Shown one piece after another: positions 8,167-17,440 of a stretch of 64,000 bases of DNA (within the stretch, counting starts at the first letter, position 1; each line of letters starts with the position of its first letter). The stretch comes from an uncultured Oscillospiraceae bacterium (lineage in GTDB: Bacteria; Bacillota; Clostridia; Oscillospirales; Acutalibacteraceae), in assembly GCA_900541565.1 (NCBI GenBank), contig UQKB01000002.1, positions 111,057 to 175,056 of the forward strand, read 5' to 3'. A model generated the notes under the pieces. It did not search any database, was not told the DNA's origin, and saw only the letters and a list, made by a program, of their open reading frames with translations. The position numbers and the translations under genes were made by a program.

Positions 8167-8523
8167 TTATTTTTCCCTTGGCTTTGCTATCAGCGACCCC
8201 AGGTAGCCAAATACAATTGCCGCCGTAACCCCCGCCGCAGCGGCGGTGATTCCACCGGTAAGCGCCCCGATCAGCCCGTTTGCCGCTACCGCCTTTCTGA
8301 CACCCTCGGCCATGGTATAGCCAAAACCGGAAAGCGGAACCGTTGCGCCGGCGCCGGCAAAATCTACAATCGGCTCATACAAGCCCACCGCCCCTAAAAC
8401 TACGCCCAGAACAACAAAGGCAACCAGTATTCTTGCGGGTGTAAGCTTTGTTTTGTCAATCAGGATCTGCCCGATCACGCAAATGATTCCGCCTACCCAA
8501 AACGCATTTAAGTAATCCAGCAT
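8167..8523 (-). CDS. spoVAE: Stage V sporulation protein AE (SpoVAE)
   Basis: A 118-residue hydrophobic protein with four membrane segments and the family signature GLYEPIVDFAGAGATVPLSGFG. SpoVAE belongs to the inner-membrane SpoVA channel that moves Ca-dipicolinic acid into the forespore and releases it at germination. Start: ATG at 8523, with AGGAAGG ten bases upstream; a GTG two codons earlier is closer to that site and cannot be excluded. Unusually, spoVAC and spoVAD, its normal operon partners, are not adjacent: the neighbours are a CBS gene and the rnf operon. Confidence 0.93.
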   Translation of the reverse strand: MLDYLNAFWVGGIICVIGQILIDKTKLTPARILVAFVVLGVVLGAVGLYEPIVDFAGAGATVPLSGFGYTMAEGVRKAVAANGLIGALTGGITAAAAGVTAAIVFGYLGSLIAKPREK

Positions 8524-8767
8524 AAGCACATCGCCTTCCTTTTCATGTTTTAATAAAAACCGCCGTATGGCTTTATTTTTGTCCGTTTTTTTAATGGTAT
8601 ACATATTGAAAAATGGCGCATTCAGTGCTAAAATATTTGTTAATGTTGTAAAGTGGGGAAATGTATTGTTTTATGCGTGCAAACACCGTATTCAAACCGG
8701 TATATTCTGGCATGTTTTTATATTTTTTTCTGCTTTTTGAATATGTATAGTAAAGCAGAAGCGCCTT

Positions 8768-8785
8768 GCCGCAAAGCTTTGCGGC
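8768..8785. repeat. 18-bp perfect palindrome in the rnfC leader
   Basis: GCCGCAAAGCTTTGCGGC, ending five bases before the AAAGGA ribosome binding site of rnfC. No T run follows, so it is not a terminator; it may be an operator or an mRNA hairpin. Confidence 0.8.
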
Positions 8786-8808
8786 TTTAGAAAGGATTGG
8801 GGCTTTTT

Positions 8809-10182
8809 ATGAAATCGGTCGTTTTAAAATTTCCTTTACATCCGTTTAGAACACGCGGCGGCGTCAAAGCGCCGCACAGAAAAACCACCGCGCATTACGA
8901 GTCTGTCATGATGCCGCCCCCGCAAGAGGTGGTTATCCCCATGCAGCAGCATATCGGAGCGCCGTGTAAGCCGGTGGTCAAAGCGGGCGATCCCGTATGT
9001 GTCGGCCAGATAATTGGTAACAGCGACGCATACGTAAGCGCGCCGATTCATGCAAGCGTTTCGGGCGTGGTAAAAAAACGAACAAGCGTTTTGCTACCCG
9101 ACGGAACAAGGTGCGACGCAGTGGTCATTGCTTCCGACGGGCAAATGCGCAAGTGCGCCGACATAAAGCCCCCTGTTGTCAACAGCCTTTCCGACCTTCT
9201 TAAGGCTGTACGGGCAAGCGGGCTTGTAGGCCTTGGCGGCGCCGGCTTTCCCGCGCATGTAAAGCTGAACATTCCCCAAGGCAGGAAAATAGATACCCTG
9301 ATTATCAACGCGGCTGAATGCGAGCCGTACATTACCGCCGACCATAGAGAAGCCCTGGAAAACTCCTGGGCAGTTATGAGCGGCATTTATGCGGTCAAGC
9401 GCTTGCTGGGCATTGACAGGGTTATAATTGGTGTTGAAGACAACAAACCCGATGTAATTGAAACACTGCGCCGTATTGCCGACAGCAAAACAAACGACCC
9501 GGACGACGCCGTGCGCGTGCTCTCTTTAAAGGCCCGTTATCCACAAGGGGCTGAAAAGGTATTGGTGCAGGCCTGTACAGGCAGGGTTATCCCCGCAGGG
9601 AAGCTGCCTGCAGACGTTTCCTGCATGGTTATGAACGTAACCTCTATCGCCTTTTTGGCAAATTATCTAAAAACAGGCATGCCGCTTGTAAGCAAGCGCA
9701 TTACCGTTGACGGCGGCGCCATTACCCGGCCGCGCAATGTGATCGTTCCCATTGGCACGCCCATTTGCGATATTGTTGCCTTTTGCGGCGGATATAAATC
9801 CCCGCCCGGTAAAATTTTGATGGGCGGTCCCATGATGGGGCTTGCCCTTACAGACGACACGCTGCCTGTACTCAAGCAAAACAACGCGATCCTTTGCTTT
9901 ACAGAAAAAGAAGCCAAACTGCCGCCCTCCAGTGCCTGCATCCGCTGTGGAAAATGCGTACAAAGCTGCCCGATGCACCTGGTTCCCCCGCTGATCAGCC
10001 GCAGTATAAAGCTGAAAGATATGGAAGCGCTGCAAAAGCAGGGCGTAATGACCTGTATGGAATGTGGCTGCTGCGCGTACAGCTGCCCTGCAAACCGGCC
10101 GATTGTGCAGAATATGCGGTTGGGCAAATCTATGCTCAAGGATTTTCTTTCCAGACAGCCCATGCAGAAAAAGGAGGGATAA
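8809..10182 (+). CDS. rnfC: Rnf complex subunit RnfC
   Basis: NADH/FMN-binding, two-[4Fe-4S] peripheral subunit of the membrane Rnf complex, which couples ferredoxin oxidation and NAD+ reduction to ion export. The N-terminal domain has the GGVKAPHRK motif; the central Rossmann-like domain has GLGGAGFPAHVKL and NAAECEPYITADHR (flavin/NADH site); the C-terminus has two clusters, CIRCGKCVQSCP and CMECGCCAYSCP. A TTG four codons upstream overlaps the ribosome binding site, so ATG 8809 (457 residues) is used. First gene of rnfCDGEAB, the clostridial gene order. Confidence 0.97.
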   Translation: MKSVVLKFPLHPFRTRGGVKAPHRKTTAHYESVMMPPPQEVVIPMQQHIGAPCKPVVKAGDPVCVGQIIGNSDAYVSAPIHASVSGVVKKRTSVLLPDGTRCDAVVIASDGQMRKCADIKPPVVNSLSDLLKAVRASGLVGLGGAGFPAHVKLNIPQGRKIDTLIINAAECEPYITADHREALENSWAVMSGIYAVKRLLGIDRVIIGVEDNKPDVIETLRRIADSKTNDPDDAVRVLSLKARYPQGAEKVLVQACTGRVIPAGKLPADVSCMVMNVTSIAFLANYLKTGMPLVSKRITVDGGAITRPRNVIVPIGTPICDIVAFCGGYKSPPGKILMGGPMMGLALTDDTLPVLKQNNAILCFTEKEAKLPPSSACIRCGKCVQSCPMHLVPPLISRSIKLKDMEALQKQGVMTCMECGCCAYSCPANRPIVQNMRLGKSMLKDFLSRQPMQKKEG

Positions 10183-10185
10183 CGG

Positions 10186-11133
10186 ATGGAACAAAAGCTT
10201 TATGTATCGTCTTCGCCGCATATGTGCCAGGGCGGTTCCACCCGCCGTATCATGCGCGACGTCATTCTTGCGCTGCTCCCTGCCGTTATTGCTTCCGTGG
10301 TTCTGTTCGGGCCGCGCAGCCTGCTTGTAATCGGCGTATGCATCCTATGCGCTGTATTTTTTGAATTTATCAGCAGAAAAATTATGAAGCGCGACAATAC
10401 AATTGGCGACCTGAGCGCCGTTGTAACCGGGCTTTTGCTCGCTTTAAATCTTCCGTCCGGCATTCCGCTGCTGATTGCAGCGTTCGGCCCGCTTGTGGCG
10501 ATTGTCGTGGTCAAGCAGATGTTTGGCGGGATCGGCCAGAACTTTGTGAACCCTGCCCTTGCGGCAAGAATTGTTCTGCTTGTTTCATTCCCTGTACAGA
10601 TGACAACCTGGCCCCCCGCGTTTTCTTATATGCAGCAGGTGGACGCCGTTACAAGCGCTACGCCGCTTGCAAATAATGCAAACGGAATAACCACGCCGTA
10701 CTTTGACCTTTTTATGGGAACAACCGGCGGCTGCCTTGGGGAAACCTGCGCGGTTGCACTGCTGCTCGGCGGAATTTATCTAATTATAAGAAAAGTGATT
10801 ACGCCGACCATCCCGCTGTGCTTTATCGGTTCTGTTTTTCTATTGTCCTGGCTTTTGGGGCAGGATCCGGTTTTTCATATTCTTTCCGGCGGCGTGCTGT
10901 TGGGCGCTATATTTATGGCCACCGACTACACCACCTCGCCCATCACCTTTGCGGGCAAAATCCTTTTTGGGATCGGCTGCGGTGTGATCACCGTACTGAT
11001 CCGTCTTTATGCAAATCTGCCCGAAGGCGTTTCCTTCGCCATTATTTTGATGAATATCCTTGTCCCGCTGATTGAAAGGCTGACGTTCCCCAAGCCCTTT
11101 GGAGAGGAGAAGAAAAAGCATGAAAAGTCTTAA
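10186..11133 (+). CDS. rnfD: Rnf complex subunit RnfD
   Basis: A 315-residue integral membrane subunit with about nine hydrophobic segments. It carries the covalent-flavin motif DAVTSATPL (around residue 155), whose Thr binds FMN through a phosphodiester bond, and the conserved GGIGQNFVNPALAAR. It is homologous to NqrB. It starts three bases after rnfC behind AAGGAGGG and overlaps rnfG by 14 bases. Together with RnfA and RnfE it forms the ion-translocating membrane part. Confidence 0.97.
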   Translation: MEQKLYVSSSPHMCQGGSTRRIMRDVILALLPAVIASVVLFGPRSLLVIGVCILCAVFFEFISRKIMKRDNTIGDLSAVVTGLLLALNLPSGIPLLIAAFGPLVAIVVVKQMFGGIGQNFVNPALAARIVLLVSFPVQMTTWPPAFSYMQQVDAVTSATPLANNANGITTPYFDLFMGTTGGCLGETCAVALLLGGIYLIIRKVITPTIPLCFIGSVFLLSWLLGQDPVFHILSGGVLLGAIFMATDYTTSPITFAGKILFGIGCGVITVLIRLYANLPEGVSFAIILMNILVPLIERLTFPKPFGEEKKKHEKS

Positions 11134-11788
11134 TCCAAAGGAAATTATTCGGCCCGCTGCCGTGTTGGTCATTATATGCATTGTGATTGCTGCGCTGCTT
11201 GCGGGCACAAACGAGCTGACAAAGGAGCCAATTGCCGAGCAGACGCAGCTGCAGGCGCAGCAGGCCAGGGAAATCGTCCTGCCCCAGGCAAGCCGCTTTG
11301 AACCGGTTCCCGCAGACGCCGTACAGTCTTTAGGCCTTCCCGACGGTTGTTATTTTGCGCTTGATAAAGACAACCGGGTTATTGGCGTTACAATTACAAC
11401 CGCCGCCAAGGGCTACGGCGGGGATATAACGGTGATTGTCGGCATTGACAGTACGCAAGATTCTGTCAGCGGCGTTTCGATCTTATCTCAGGACGAAACG
11501 CCCGGGCTTGGTTCCAATGCAACAAATGCGGAATTTACAGACCAGTATAAACAGCCTCTGCCCCAAAACGGCTTTTCCGTGATTAAAAACGCACAGCCAA
11601 AAGACGGGGAGATTGCAGCGATCACAGGCGCCACCATTACCTCTGACGCCGTAACGGCCGCTGTAAACGAGGCTTTGTCCGTTTACAACAATACGCTAAA
11701 AAAGTATGACGTTTCGCTTGGCCTGTGGGAAGATGTGCTTTCTGCCATACAGGCTAAGCCAGACAGCAGCAAGGGAGGCGCTGACTAA
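11120..11788 (+). CDS. rnfG: Rnf complex subunit RnfG
   Basis: A 222-residue subunit with one N-terminal membrane anchor (about residues 10-30) and an extracytoplasmic FMN-binding domain. The covalent FMN motif is the Ser/Thr-Gly-Ala-Thr type, seen as ITGATITSDAV near residue 175. The start at 11120 follows GAGGAG and overlaps the end of rnfD; an in-frame codon seven residues earlier lacks a site. Passes electrons between RnfC/RnfB and RnfD. Confidence 0.96.
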   Translation: MKSLNPKEIIRPAAVLVIICIVIAALLAGTNELTKEPIAEQTQLQAQQAREIVLPQASRFEPVPADAVQSLGLPDGCYFALDKDNRVIGVTITTAAKGYGGDITVIVGIDSTQDSVSGVSILSQDETPGLGSNATNAEFTDQYKQPLPQNGFSVIKNAQPKDGEIAAITGATITSDAVTAAVNEALSVYNNTLKKYDVSLGLWEDVLSAIQAKPDSSKGGAD

Positions 11789-12471
11789 TGGCAAAAAAAA
11801 CATTGCTGCAGGAATTTACCAAAGGCATTGTTAAAGAAAACCCCGTTTTATGCCTGGTCCTTGGGACCTGTCCTACGCTTGCCGTTACAACGGCAGCCTC
11901 AAACGCAATCGGGATGGGCATTGCAGCGACGCTGGTTCTGGTTTGCTCTAACGCCGCAATTTCCCTTCTTAGAAAGTGGATTCCGGATAAAGTGCGGATT
12001 CCGGCTTATATAACAGTCATTGCAGGCTTTGTTACAGTGGTACAAATGCTTGTCAAAGCCTTTGCTCCCGCAATCGATCAATCCCTGGGGATTTACCTGC
12101 CGCTGATCGTCGTAAACTGCATTATTCTTGGCAGGGCGGAAATGTACGCCAGCAAAAACAAGGTGATCCCTTCCATAATCGACGGCCTGGGCATGGGCGT
12201 AGGCTTTACCGCCGCCATGCTTTTGATGGGGATCATCCGCGAATTTCTCGGTACGGGCTGTGTTTTCGGCGTCCCTCTGACGGCCGATCTGTTTGACCCG
12301 ATTCTGATCTTTATTTTGCCGCCCGGCGGTTTTTTCGTATTTGGCATGCTGATCGCGCTTGCAAACCGGCTTAGCGGAAACCGCAAAAAGCCGGAAGAAA
12401 CCGCCTGCGGCGCCTGCCCGCTTGCCGGCAGCTGCTCCAAAATCAAAAAGGAGGAGGAACGCCCGCAATGA
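11788..12471 (+). CDS. rnfE: Rnf complex subunit RnfE
   Basis: A 227-residue membrane subunit, homologous to NqrD, with six hydrophobic segments and the motifs NPVLCLVLGTCPTLAVT near the N-terminus and GLGMGVGFTAAM in the middle. The ATG overlaps the rnfG stop (TAATG), so translation is coupled. The C-terminal tail is Cys-containing (ACGACPLAGSCSKIK); a short CxxCxxxxxC pattern like this is not needed for the membrane core and may be a lineage feature. Confidence 0.96.
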   Translation: MAKKTLLQEFTKGIVKENPVLCLVLGTCPTLAVTTAASNAIGMGIAATLVLVCSNAAISLLRKWIPDKVRIPAYITVIAGFVTVVQMLVKAFAPAIDQSLGIYLPLIVVNCIILGRAEMYASKNKVIPSIIDGLGMGVGFTAAMLLMGIIREFLGTGCVFGVPLTADLFDPILIFILPPGGFFVFGMLIALANRLSGNRKKPEETACGACPLAGSCSKIKKEEERPQ

Positions 12472-13076
12472 ACATACAGCAGCTTGTGGCCGTATTTTTG
12501 GCGGCAATCCTTACGGAAAATTATGTCTTAAGCAAATTTTTGGGCATTTGTCCGTTTTTGGGCGTTTCTAAAAAGCTGAACACCGCTGTGGGGATGAGCG
12601 TTGCCGTTACCTTTGTTATGGTGCTTTCCACCGCTGTGACCTATCCTATTTATGAAAACCTGCTGGTTCCCAATCATCTGGATTATCTGCAGACGATCCT
12701 TTTTATTTTGGTAATTGCCGGTCTTGTACAGCTTGTAGAAATTATTTTAAAAAAATACATGCCGCCCCTTTATAACTCGCTTGGTATTTATTTGCCGTTG
12801 ATTACAACCAACTGCGCCGTTTTAGGCGTTACCATGCTGGTGCTGGAAAAGGCCGCGGCCGACCCTTCTTATACCTATATTACGGCGCTTGTAAACACGT
12901 TTGGCGCGGGCATAGGCTTTTTGGTTGCAATGGTCATGTTTGCCGGCGTGCGGGAGCGTTTGGAGGAATGCGACATTCCAAAATGCTTAAAGGGCCTGCC
13001 TATTACGCTGGTGGCCGCGTCTTTGGTATCTATTTCATTTTTAGGCTTTGCCGGGCTTGTTGACGGCCTTATGTAA
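12468..13076 (+). CDS. rnfA: Rnf complex subunit RnfA
   Basis: A 202-residue, six-helix membrane subunit homologous to NqrE, with NYVLSKFLGICPFLGVSKK near the N-terminus and the inverted-repeat partner LPLITTNCAVLG in the second half. In the Rnf/Nqr families the RnfA-RnfE pair holds a membrane-embedded iron centre built from such cysteines. It overlaps rnfE by four bases (ATGA). Confidence 0.97.
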   Translation: MNIQQLVAVFLAAILTENYVLSKFLGICPFLGVSKKLNTAVGMSVAVTFVMVLSTAVTYPIYENLLVPNHLDYLQTILFILVIAGLVQLVEIILKKYMPPLYNSLGIYLPLITTNCAVLGVTMLVLEKAAADPSYTYITALVNTFGAGIGFLVAMVMFAGVRERLEECDIPKCLKGLPITLVAASLVSISFLGFAGLVDGLM

Positions 13077-13119
13077 ACACGGTTGCAAAATTATTAAAAC
13101 GGAAAGGGTATGGTAAACG

Positions 13120-13917
13120 ATGAACCCGGTTTTACTTGCCGTTTTGACGGTGGGCTTTATTGGCCTGATTGTAGGTCTTGTGCTTGCGATCGCTTCCGCT
13201 TTGCTGTCTGTACCCAAGGACGAAAAAGCGCAGGCTATCCTGGACCTTCTGCCGGGCGCCAACTGCGGCGCATGCGGGTATTCCGGCTGCTCGGGGTATG
13301 CCGATGCGCTGTCCAAAGGGACGGCAAAGCCTGGTTTGTGCGCCCCCGGCGGTGAAGAAACCACAAAGGCAATTGCTGCCATGCTGGGTACAGAGCCGGT
13401 AAAAAGCCAGCGCAAAACGGCCGTTGTTTTTTGTATAGGCGGTCCGGACCACACGGCAAACAAAATGCTTTACCAGGGCATTTCCTCCTGCCAGGCGGCA
13501 GTGCAGCTGCATGGCGGCACAGGGAAATGCAGCTATGGCTGTATGGGCTTTGGCGACTGCAAAGCCGCCTGTGAATACGATGCCGTTACGGTATGCAACG
13601 GACTTGCCCGCATAAACCCCACCCTTTGCAGGGCATGCGGAAAATGTGTAAACGCCTGCCCCAAAGAGCTGATCCGCCTGGTGCCGGTAAAGCAGCAGGC
13701 CATTGCTCTTTGCAGCAACTGCGATAAGGGCGCCGATACAAAAAAAGCCTGTACTGCCGGATGCATTGGGTGTATGCGCTGTGTAAAGGCATGTCCCCAC
13801 GGCGCTGTGAAAGTGGAAAACTTCAAAGCCACCGTAGACCCTGCGCTATGCACGGGCTGCTATGCCTGTATTGCGCAATGCAAGCAGGGCTGCCTTATAA
13901 AAGCGTTTGCACAGTAG
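13120..13917 (+). CDS. rnfB: Rnf complex subunit RnfB (polyferredoxin)
   Basis: A 265-residue subunit with one N-terminal membrane helix (about 5-30), then a [4Fe-4S] domain CGACGYSGCSGYADAL of the RnfB/Fe-S type, then three further ferredoxin-like clusters: CRACGKCVNACP, CIGCMRCVKACP and CTGCYACIAQCKQGC. It is the entry point for electrons from ferredoxin. Last gene of the operon, 43 bases after rnfA with its own AAAGG-type site. No terminator is obvious in the 214 bases that follow. Confidence 0.97.
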   Translation: MNPVLLAVLTVGFIGLIVGLVLAIASALLSVPKDEKAQAILDLLPGANCGACGYSGCSGYADALSKGTAKPGLCAPGGEETTKAIAAMLGTEPVKSQRKTAVVFCIGGPDHTANKMLYQGISSCQAAVQLHGGTGKCSYGCMGFGDCKAACEYDAVTVCNGLARINPTLCRACGKCVNACPKELIRLVPVKQQAIALCSNCDKGADTKKACTAGCIGCMRCVKACPHGAVKVENFKATVDPALCTGCYACIAQCKQGCLIKAFAQ

Positions 13918-14131
13918 CAGAACAAGGGTGCCTGCTCGCCGGTTTTGTAGCTTTGCCGTACCGTTTTATTGTGCAGCGGGAATTTTTTACTTGGAAAAAT
14001 GTGATTTTTCGTAAAAAATTCATTTAATCGTAACATATGTCTGTGAAAATTCCGATATGATATTCTTTGGATTCTTGCGGAGTCTTCTGCGTTTTTCTTG
14101 AATAAAGGTAGTAAAAAGGAGTGCATTTTCT

Positions 14132-15097
14132 ATGGTTGAGGTCAAAAACCTCGTAAAGCGCTACGGCGATAAGCTGGCGGTCGACGACGTCAGTTTTACC
14201 GTGGACAGCGGTGAAATTTTAGGCTTTCTCGGCCCGAACGGCGCAGGGAAAACCACCACGATGAATATTATAACAGGGTATCTTTCGTCGACTTCTGGGA
14301 CCGTTACCGTTGACGGCTGTGAAATTTTGGAAGACCCCATCGGGGCAAAGTCAAAAATTGGCTATCTTCCGGAAATTCCGCCGCTGTATCCGGACATGGT
14401 CGTCAGAAAATATTTGGAATTTATGTTTGATCTGAAAAAGGTCACACTGCCCAAAAAAGAACATATTGAAGAGGTCTGTAAAGTTGCAAGAATCACAGAC
14501 GTGGCAAACAGGCTGATAAAAAACCTTTCCAAGGGGTACAAACAGCGCGTAGGCCTTGCGCAGGCGCTGCTTGGAAACCCGCCCGTTTTGATTCTGGACG
14601 AACCTACCGTAGGGCTCGATCCCAAGCAGATTATTGAAATGCGCACACTGATCAAGGGATTGGGAAAAAAGCACACGGTGATCCTTTCTTCCCATGTGCT
14701 GCCGGAGGTGCAGGCCACCTGTGACAGAGTAATCGTTATCAATCAGGGAAAGCTTGTTGCGGACTCTGCTACAAGCGCCCTTTCCGACACACTTTCCGGC
14801 ACGCACAACCTGCTTGTACAGATTGCCGGGAACGAAACGGCCGTTATGTCGGCCATTAAAAACATAAACGGTGTGCTCAAGATGGAACGCCTTCGCAGTA
14901 TTTCCTCTGATTGCACCGAATATGTAATAAAAACAGAAAAGGACAAGGATGTGCGCAGGCAGATCTTTTTTGCGATGGCAAAGGCGGAATACCCGATTGT
15001 CCTTATGAAAAACGCCGAGCTTTCGCTGGAGGATGCGTTCTTACAGTTAACGGGAAATTCTGCCGTTGTCGGTAAAAAAGGAGGTAAATGGTCATGA
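14132..15097 (+). CDS. ABC transporter ATP-binding protein, GldA-like
   Basis: A 321-residue cytoplasmic ATPase with Walker A GPNGAGKTTTM, the signature NLSKGYKQRVGLAQAL, Walker B LILDEPTVGLDP and switch His in SSHVLPEV. The domain extends about 80 residues past the ATPase core, as in GldA-type ATPases. AAAAGGAG precedes the ATG. It overlaps the permease gene by four bases and starts a four-gene operon that resembles the gliding-type GldA/GldF/GldG transporter with a DUF4340 partner, a set widespread in non-gliding bacteria whose substrate is not known. Confidence 0.93.
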   Translation: MVEVKNLVKRYGDKLAVDDVSFTVDSGEILGFLGPNGAGKTTTMNIITGYLSSTSGTVTVDGCEILEDPIGAKSKIGYLPEIPPLYPDMVVRKYLEFMFDLKKVTLPKKEHIEEVCKVARITDVANRLIKNLSKGYKQRVGLAQALLGNPPVLILDEPTVGLDPKQIIEMRTLIKGLGKKHTVILSSHVLPEVQATCDRVIVINQGKLVADSATSALSDTLSGTHNLLVQIAGNETAVMSAIKNINGVLKMERLRSISSDCTEYVIKTEKDKDVRRQIFFAMAKAEYPIVLMKNAELSLEDAFLQLTGNSAVVGKKGGKWS

Positions 15098-15798
15098 GTG
15101 CAATTTTTAAACGGGAATTCAGCTCGTATTTTTCCTCTGCGATTGCCTATGTGGTGCTGGCCGTATTTTATTTCTTTTCCGGCATGTTCTTCTTTTGGTA
15201 TTGCCTGTTAAGCGATTCTGCAAACCTCACACCTGTTTTTATCAACATGTTTATGGTCATCCTCTTCTTAATCCCCGTTCTGACCATGAAGCTATTTAGC
15301 GAAGAAAAGCGGCAAAAGACAGACCAGGCGCTTCTTACGGCTCCGGTCAGCCTGCTTCAGGTCGTTATGGGCAAGTTTTTTTCCGCCGTTTTGGTATACG
15401 CCTGCTGTTTGGCAGTGTTTTTTGTGTATGCGGTCGTCCTTTCCTGCTTTACCACACCGGCATGGTCGCTGATCCTATGTAATTTTATCGGCGTGTTCCT
15501 GATGGGCTGCGCGCTGATCGCGATAGACATGTTTATTTCTTCTTTGACCGAAAGCCAGATCGTGGCGGCTGTTGCAGGCTTTGCTGCCGGGCTTGCTATT
15601 TATATGATTGATTCGATCGCGTCTATGATCCCCGTCGATTTTATTAAAACGATCTTAAACAGCCTTTCCTTCCTGACACATCTGCAAAACTTTTCGGCAG
15701 GGCTTTTCACCATATCCGACGCTGTGTTCTTCCTCAGCGTGGTTGTTATTTTTGTCTTTTTAACCATCCGTGTGTTCGAGAAAAAACGTTGGAGCTAA
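15094..15798 (+). CDS. ABC-2 type permease, GldF-like
   Basis: A 234-residue integral membrane protein with six hydrophobic segments, starting MSAIFKREFSSYFSSAIAYV and containing TMKLFSEEKRQKTDQALLTAP, the typical cytoplasmic loop of GldF/ABC-2 permeases. The ATG at 15094 overlaps the stop of the ATPase gene (ATGA) and is preferred over an ATG six bases earlier, which would be only two bases from the AAGGAGGT site. It forms the membrane channel for the upstream ATPase. Confidence 0.92.
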   Translation: MSAIFKREFSSYFSSAIAYVVLAVFYFFSGMFFFWYCLLSDSANLTPVFINMFMVILFLIPVLTMKLFSEEKRQKTDQALLTAPVSLLQVVMGKFFSAVLVYACCLAVFFVYAVVLSCFTTPAWSLILCNFIGVFLMGCALIAIDMFISSLTESQIVAAVAGFAAGLAIYMIDSIASMIPVDFIKTILNSLSFLTHLQNFSAGLFTISDAVFFLSVVVIFVFLTIRVFEKKRWS

Positions 15799-15811
15799 AG
15801 GAGGCGGTACA

Positions 15812-17440
15812 ATGAACCAGAATGATAAAAACAATTTAAATGAAGCGGAAAAGGAAGAAAGGATGGATTCGCAGGAAAAAGAAGCGTCTGTCTCCGGCGC
15901 AGAAGAAACCGCCGATCCCGGCACGGAAAATACGCCATCTACCCCGCCGGAGAACTCCGCGGAAAAAACAGAAAGCAAACGCCCAAAGAAAAAGAAAAAA
16001 AGCTTTGCAAAGCTGCATTCCCGTGCCTTTAAACGGGGCGGCCTGTCTATTTTGCTGGTTTGCCTTTTTATTGCCGGCGTGGTCGTGATCAATTTGATCT
16101 CAAACGTGCTTGTGGAAAAAATCCCGGCTTTAAGTATAGACATGACCGGCACTGCTATGAACGAGCTTTCGCAGGATACCATCGACTTTATCACTACGCT
16201 GGATAAAGACGTTGAAATTATGGTGCTGGCCACAGAAAGCGACTATGTCGCCGCCAACCAGTATTTTTTACAGGCCAACAGCCTTTTAAAGCAGTACCAC
16301 AACTATAACAACCGCATTACAATCGACTATGTCGATCTTGCCGCCAATCCGACCTTTACAGGGAATTATCCGGATGAAACGCTTGCCGCCGGCGATTATA
16401 TCGTACAGTGCGGCGATAACTACCGGCTTTTAACAACAGAGGACCTGTTTAATATGACGTACGACCAGACAACCTATTCGCAGGTTGTGGAATCTTCCAA
16501 TGTAGAGCCGGCCGTTACCACCGCCATTTTAAACGTAACGTCTGAAGACCAGACAAAGGTGGCCTTTGTCAACGGCTTTGGTGACTATGATGCGGACGCT
16601 TATAAAAAGCTTTTGGAAAACAACAATTACGAGGTTGTGGAAACCTCCCTGCTGACAGACGACATCGACAGTGAAGCGCCGATTGCCGTATTGTTTGCAC
16701 CCACTGTGGATTTGGATTCCACTTCCATACAGAAGCTTTCCGATTATCTGTCAAACGGGGGCAATTACGGAAAAACGCTGATCTATGTGGCTGCCCAGTC
16801 CCGGACGGAAACGCCGCTTTTGGACTCTTTCCTGGAAGAATGGGGCATGGCGCTTGGGGACGGCTATCTGGCCGAAACAGACGCACAGTATCTTCCTGTT
16901 TCCAATAACCCGTATCTTTCTATTTTTGACTTTGCAAACGACGACTTTACCGCGGGACTGAAAAACGCCTCGATCCCGCTTGTAGGCGCTTACAGCAAAC
17001 CGGTAACCATTTTGGATGAAGCAAACGTCACCCCGCTGTTTACAACGTCTGAAAGCTCCGGGTTGATCCCGTTTGACGCAGATGAAAACTTTGATTTTGA
17101 AAGTGCGATCGACGGAACATACAACGCCGGTGCAATCAGCACGCATAAGGGCGACGGCGCAGACTCCTCTATTATTGCTATTGGATCGGTTGCCATGTTC
17201 AACAGCCAGTTCTTATCCTCCTCCACCTTTAATAACGCAGAATACTTTATCAATATGGCCAATATCCAGTCTGGGAACGAAGAGGAAGGCATCACCATTG
17301 CTCCAAAGGATATTTCTTTACAGGAGCTTGGGATCATGTCTGCACAGGCTATGACCATTGGCACAGTCTTTATGGTTGTAATCCCCGTTATTGTACTGAT
17401 TTTTGGTATTGTTTTGTGGCTGCGCAGGAGGAATAGATAA
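15812..17440 (+). CDS. GldG-like ABC auxiliary protein
   Basis: A 542-residue protein: an acidic, low-complexity, Glu/Pro-rich cytoplasmic N-terminus (about 1-60), a poly-Lys patch, one membrane helix (about 75-95), a large extracytoplasmic domain with the GldG-type pattern MNELSQDTIDFITTLDKDVE followed by a region like the uncharacterised ABC auxiliary domain, and a second membrane helix just before the end (RRRNR tail). It starts behind AAAGGAGG 13 bases after the permease gene. Probably forms a surface complex with the DUF4340 protein encoded next. Confidence 0.88.
   Translation: MNQNDKNNLNEAEKEERMDSQEKEASVSGAEETADPGTENTPSTPPENSAEKTESKRPKKKKKSFAKLHSRAFKRGGLSILLVCLFIAGVVVINLISNVLVEKIPALSIDMTGTAMNELSQDTIDFITTLDKDVEIMVLATESDYVAANQYFLQANSLLKQYHNYNNRITIDYVDLAANPTFTGNYPDETLAAGDYIVQCGDNYRLLTTEDLFNMTYDQTTYSQVVESSNVEPAVTTAILNVTSEDQTKVAFVNGFGDYDADAYKKLLENNNYEVVETSLLTDDIDSEAPIAVLFAPTVDLDSTSIQKLSDYLSNGGNYGKTLIYVAAQSRTETPLLDSFLEEWGMALGDGYLAETDAQYLPVSNNPYLSIFDFANDDFTAGLKNASIPLVGAYSKPVTILDEANVTPLFTTSESSGLIPFDADENFDFESAIDGTYNAGAISTHKGDGADSSIIAIGSVAMFNSQFLSSSTFNNAEYFINMANIQSGNEEEGITIAPKDISLQELGIMSAQAMTIGTVFMVVIPVIVLIFGIVLWLRRRNR

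Noticed and set aside
8637-8653. TTGTTAA-like half of a Rex redox operator upstream of rnfC
   Set aside because: Only one half-site is present; the second arm (GTAAAGT) does not match, so Rex control of rnf cannot be claimed.
9537-9545. Perfect DnaA box TTATCCACA inside rnfC (also one at 18201-18209 in the DUF4340 gene)
   Set aside because: Single isolated 9-mers in coding sequence are expected by chance and have no partners nearby.
13918-14131. Promoter for the GldA-like operon
   Set aside because: A TATGAT (14056-14061) is present but no acceptable -35 at proper spacing, so no promoter is called.
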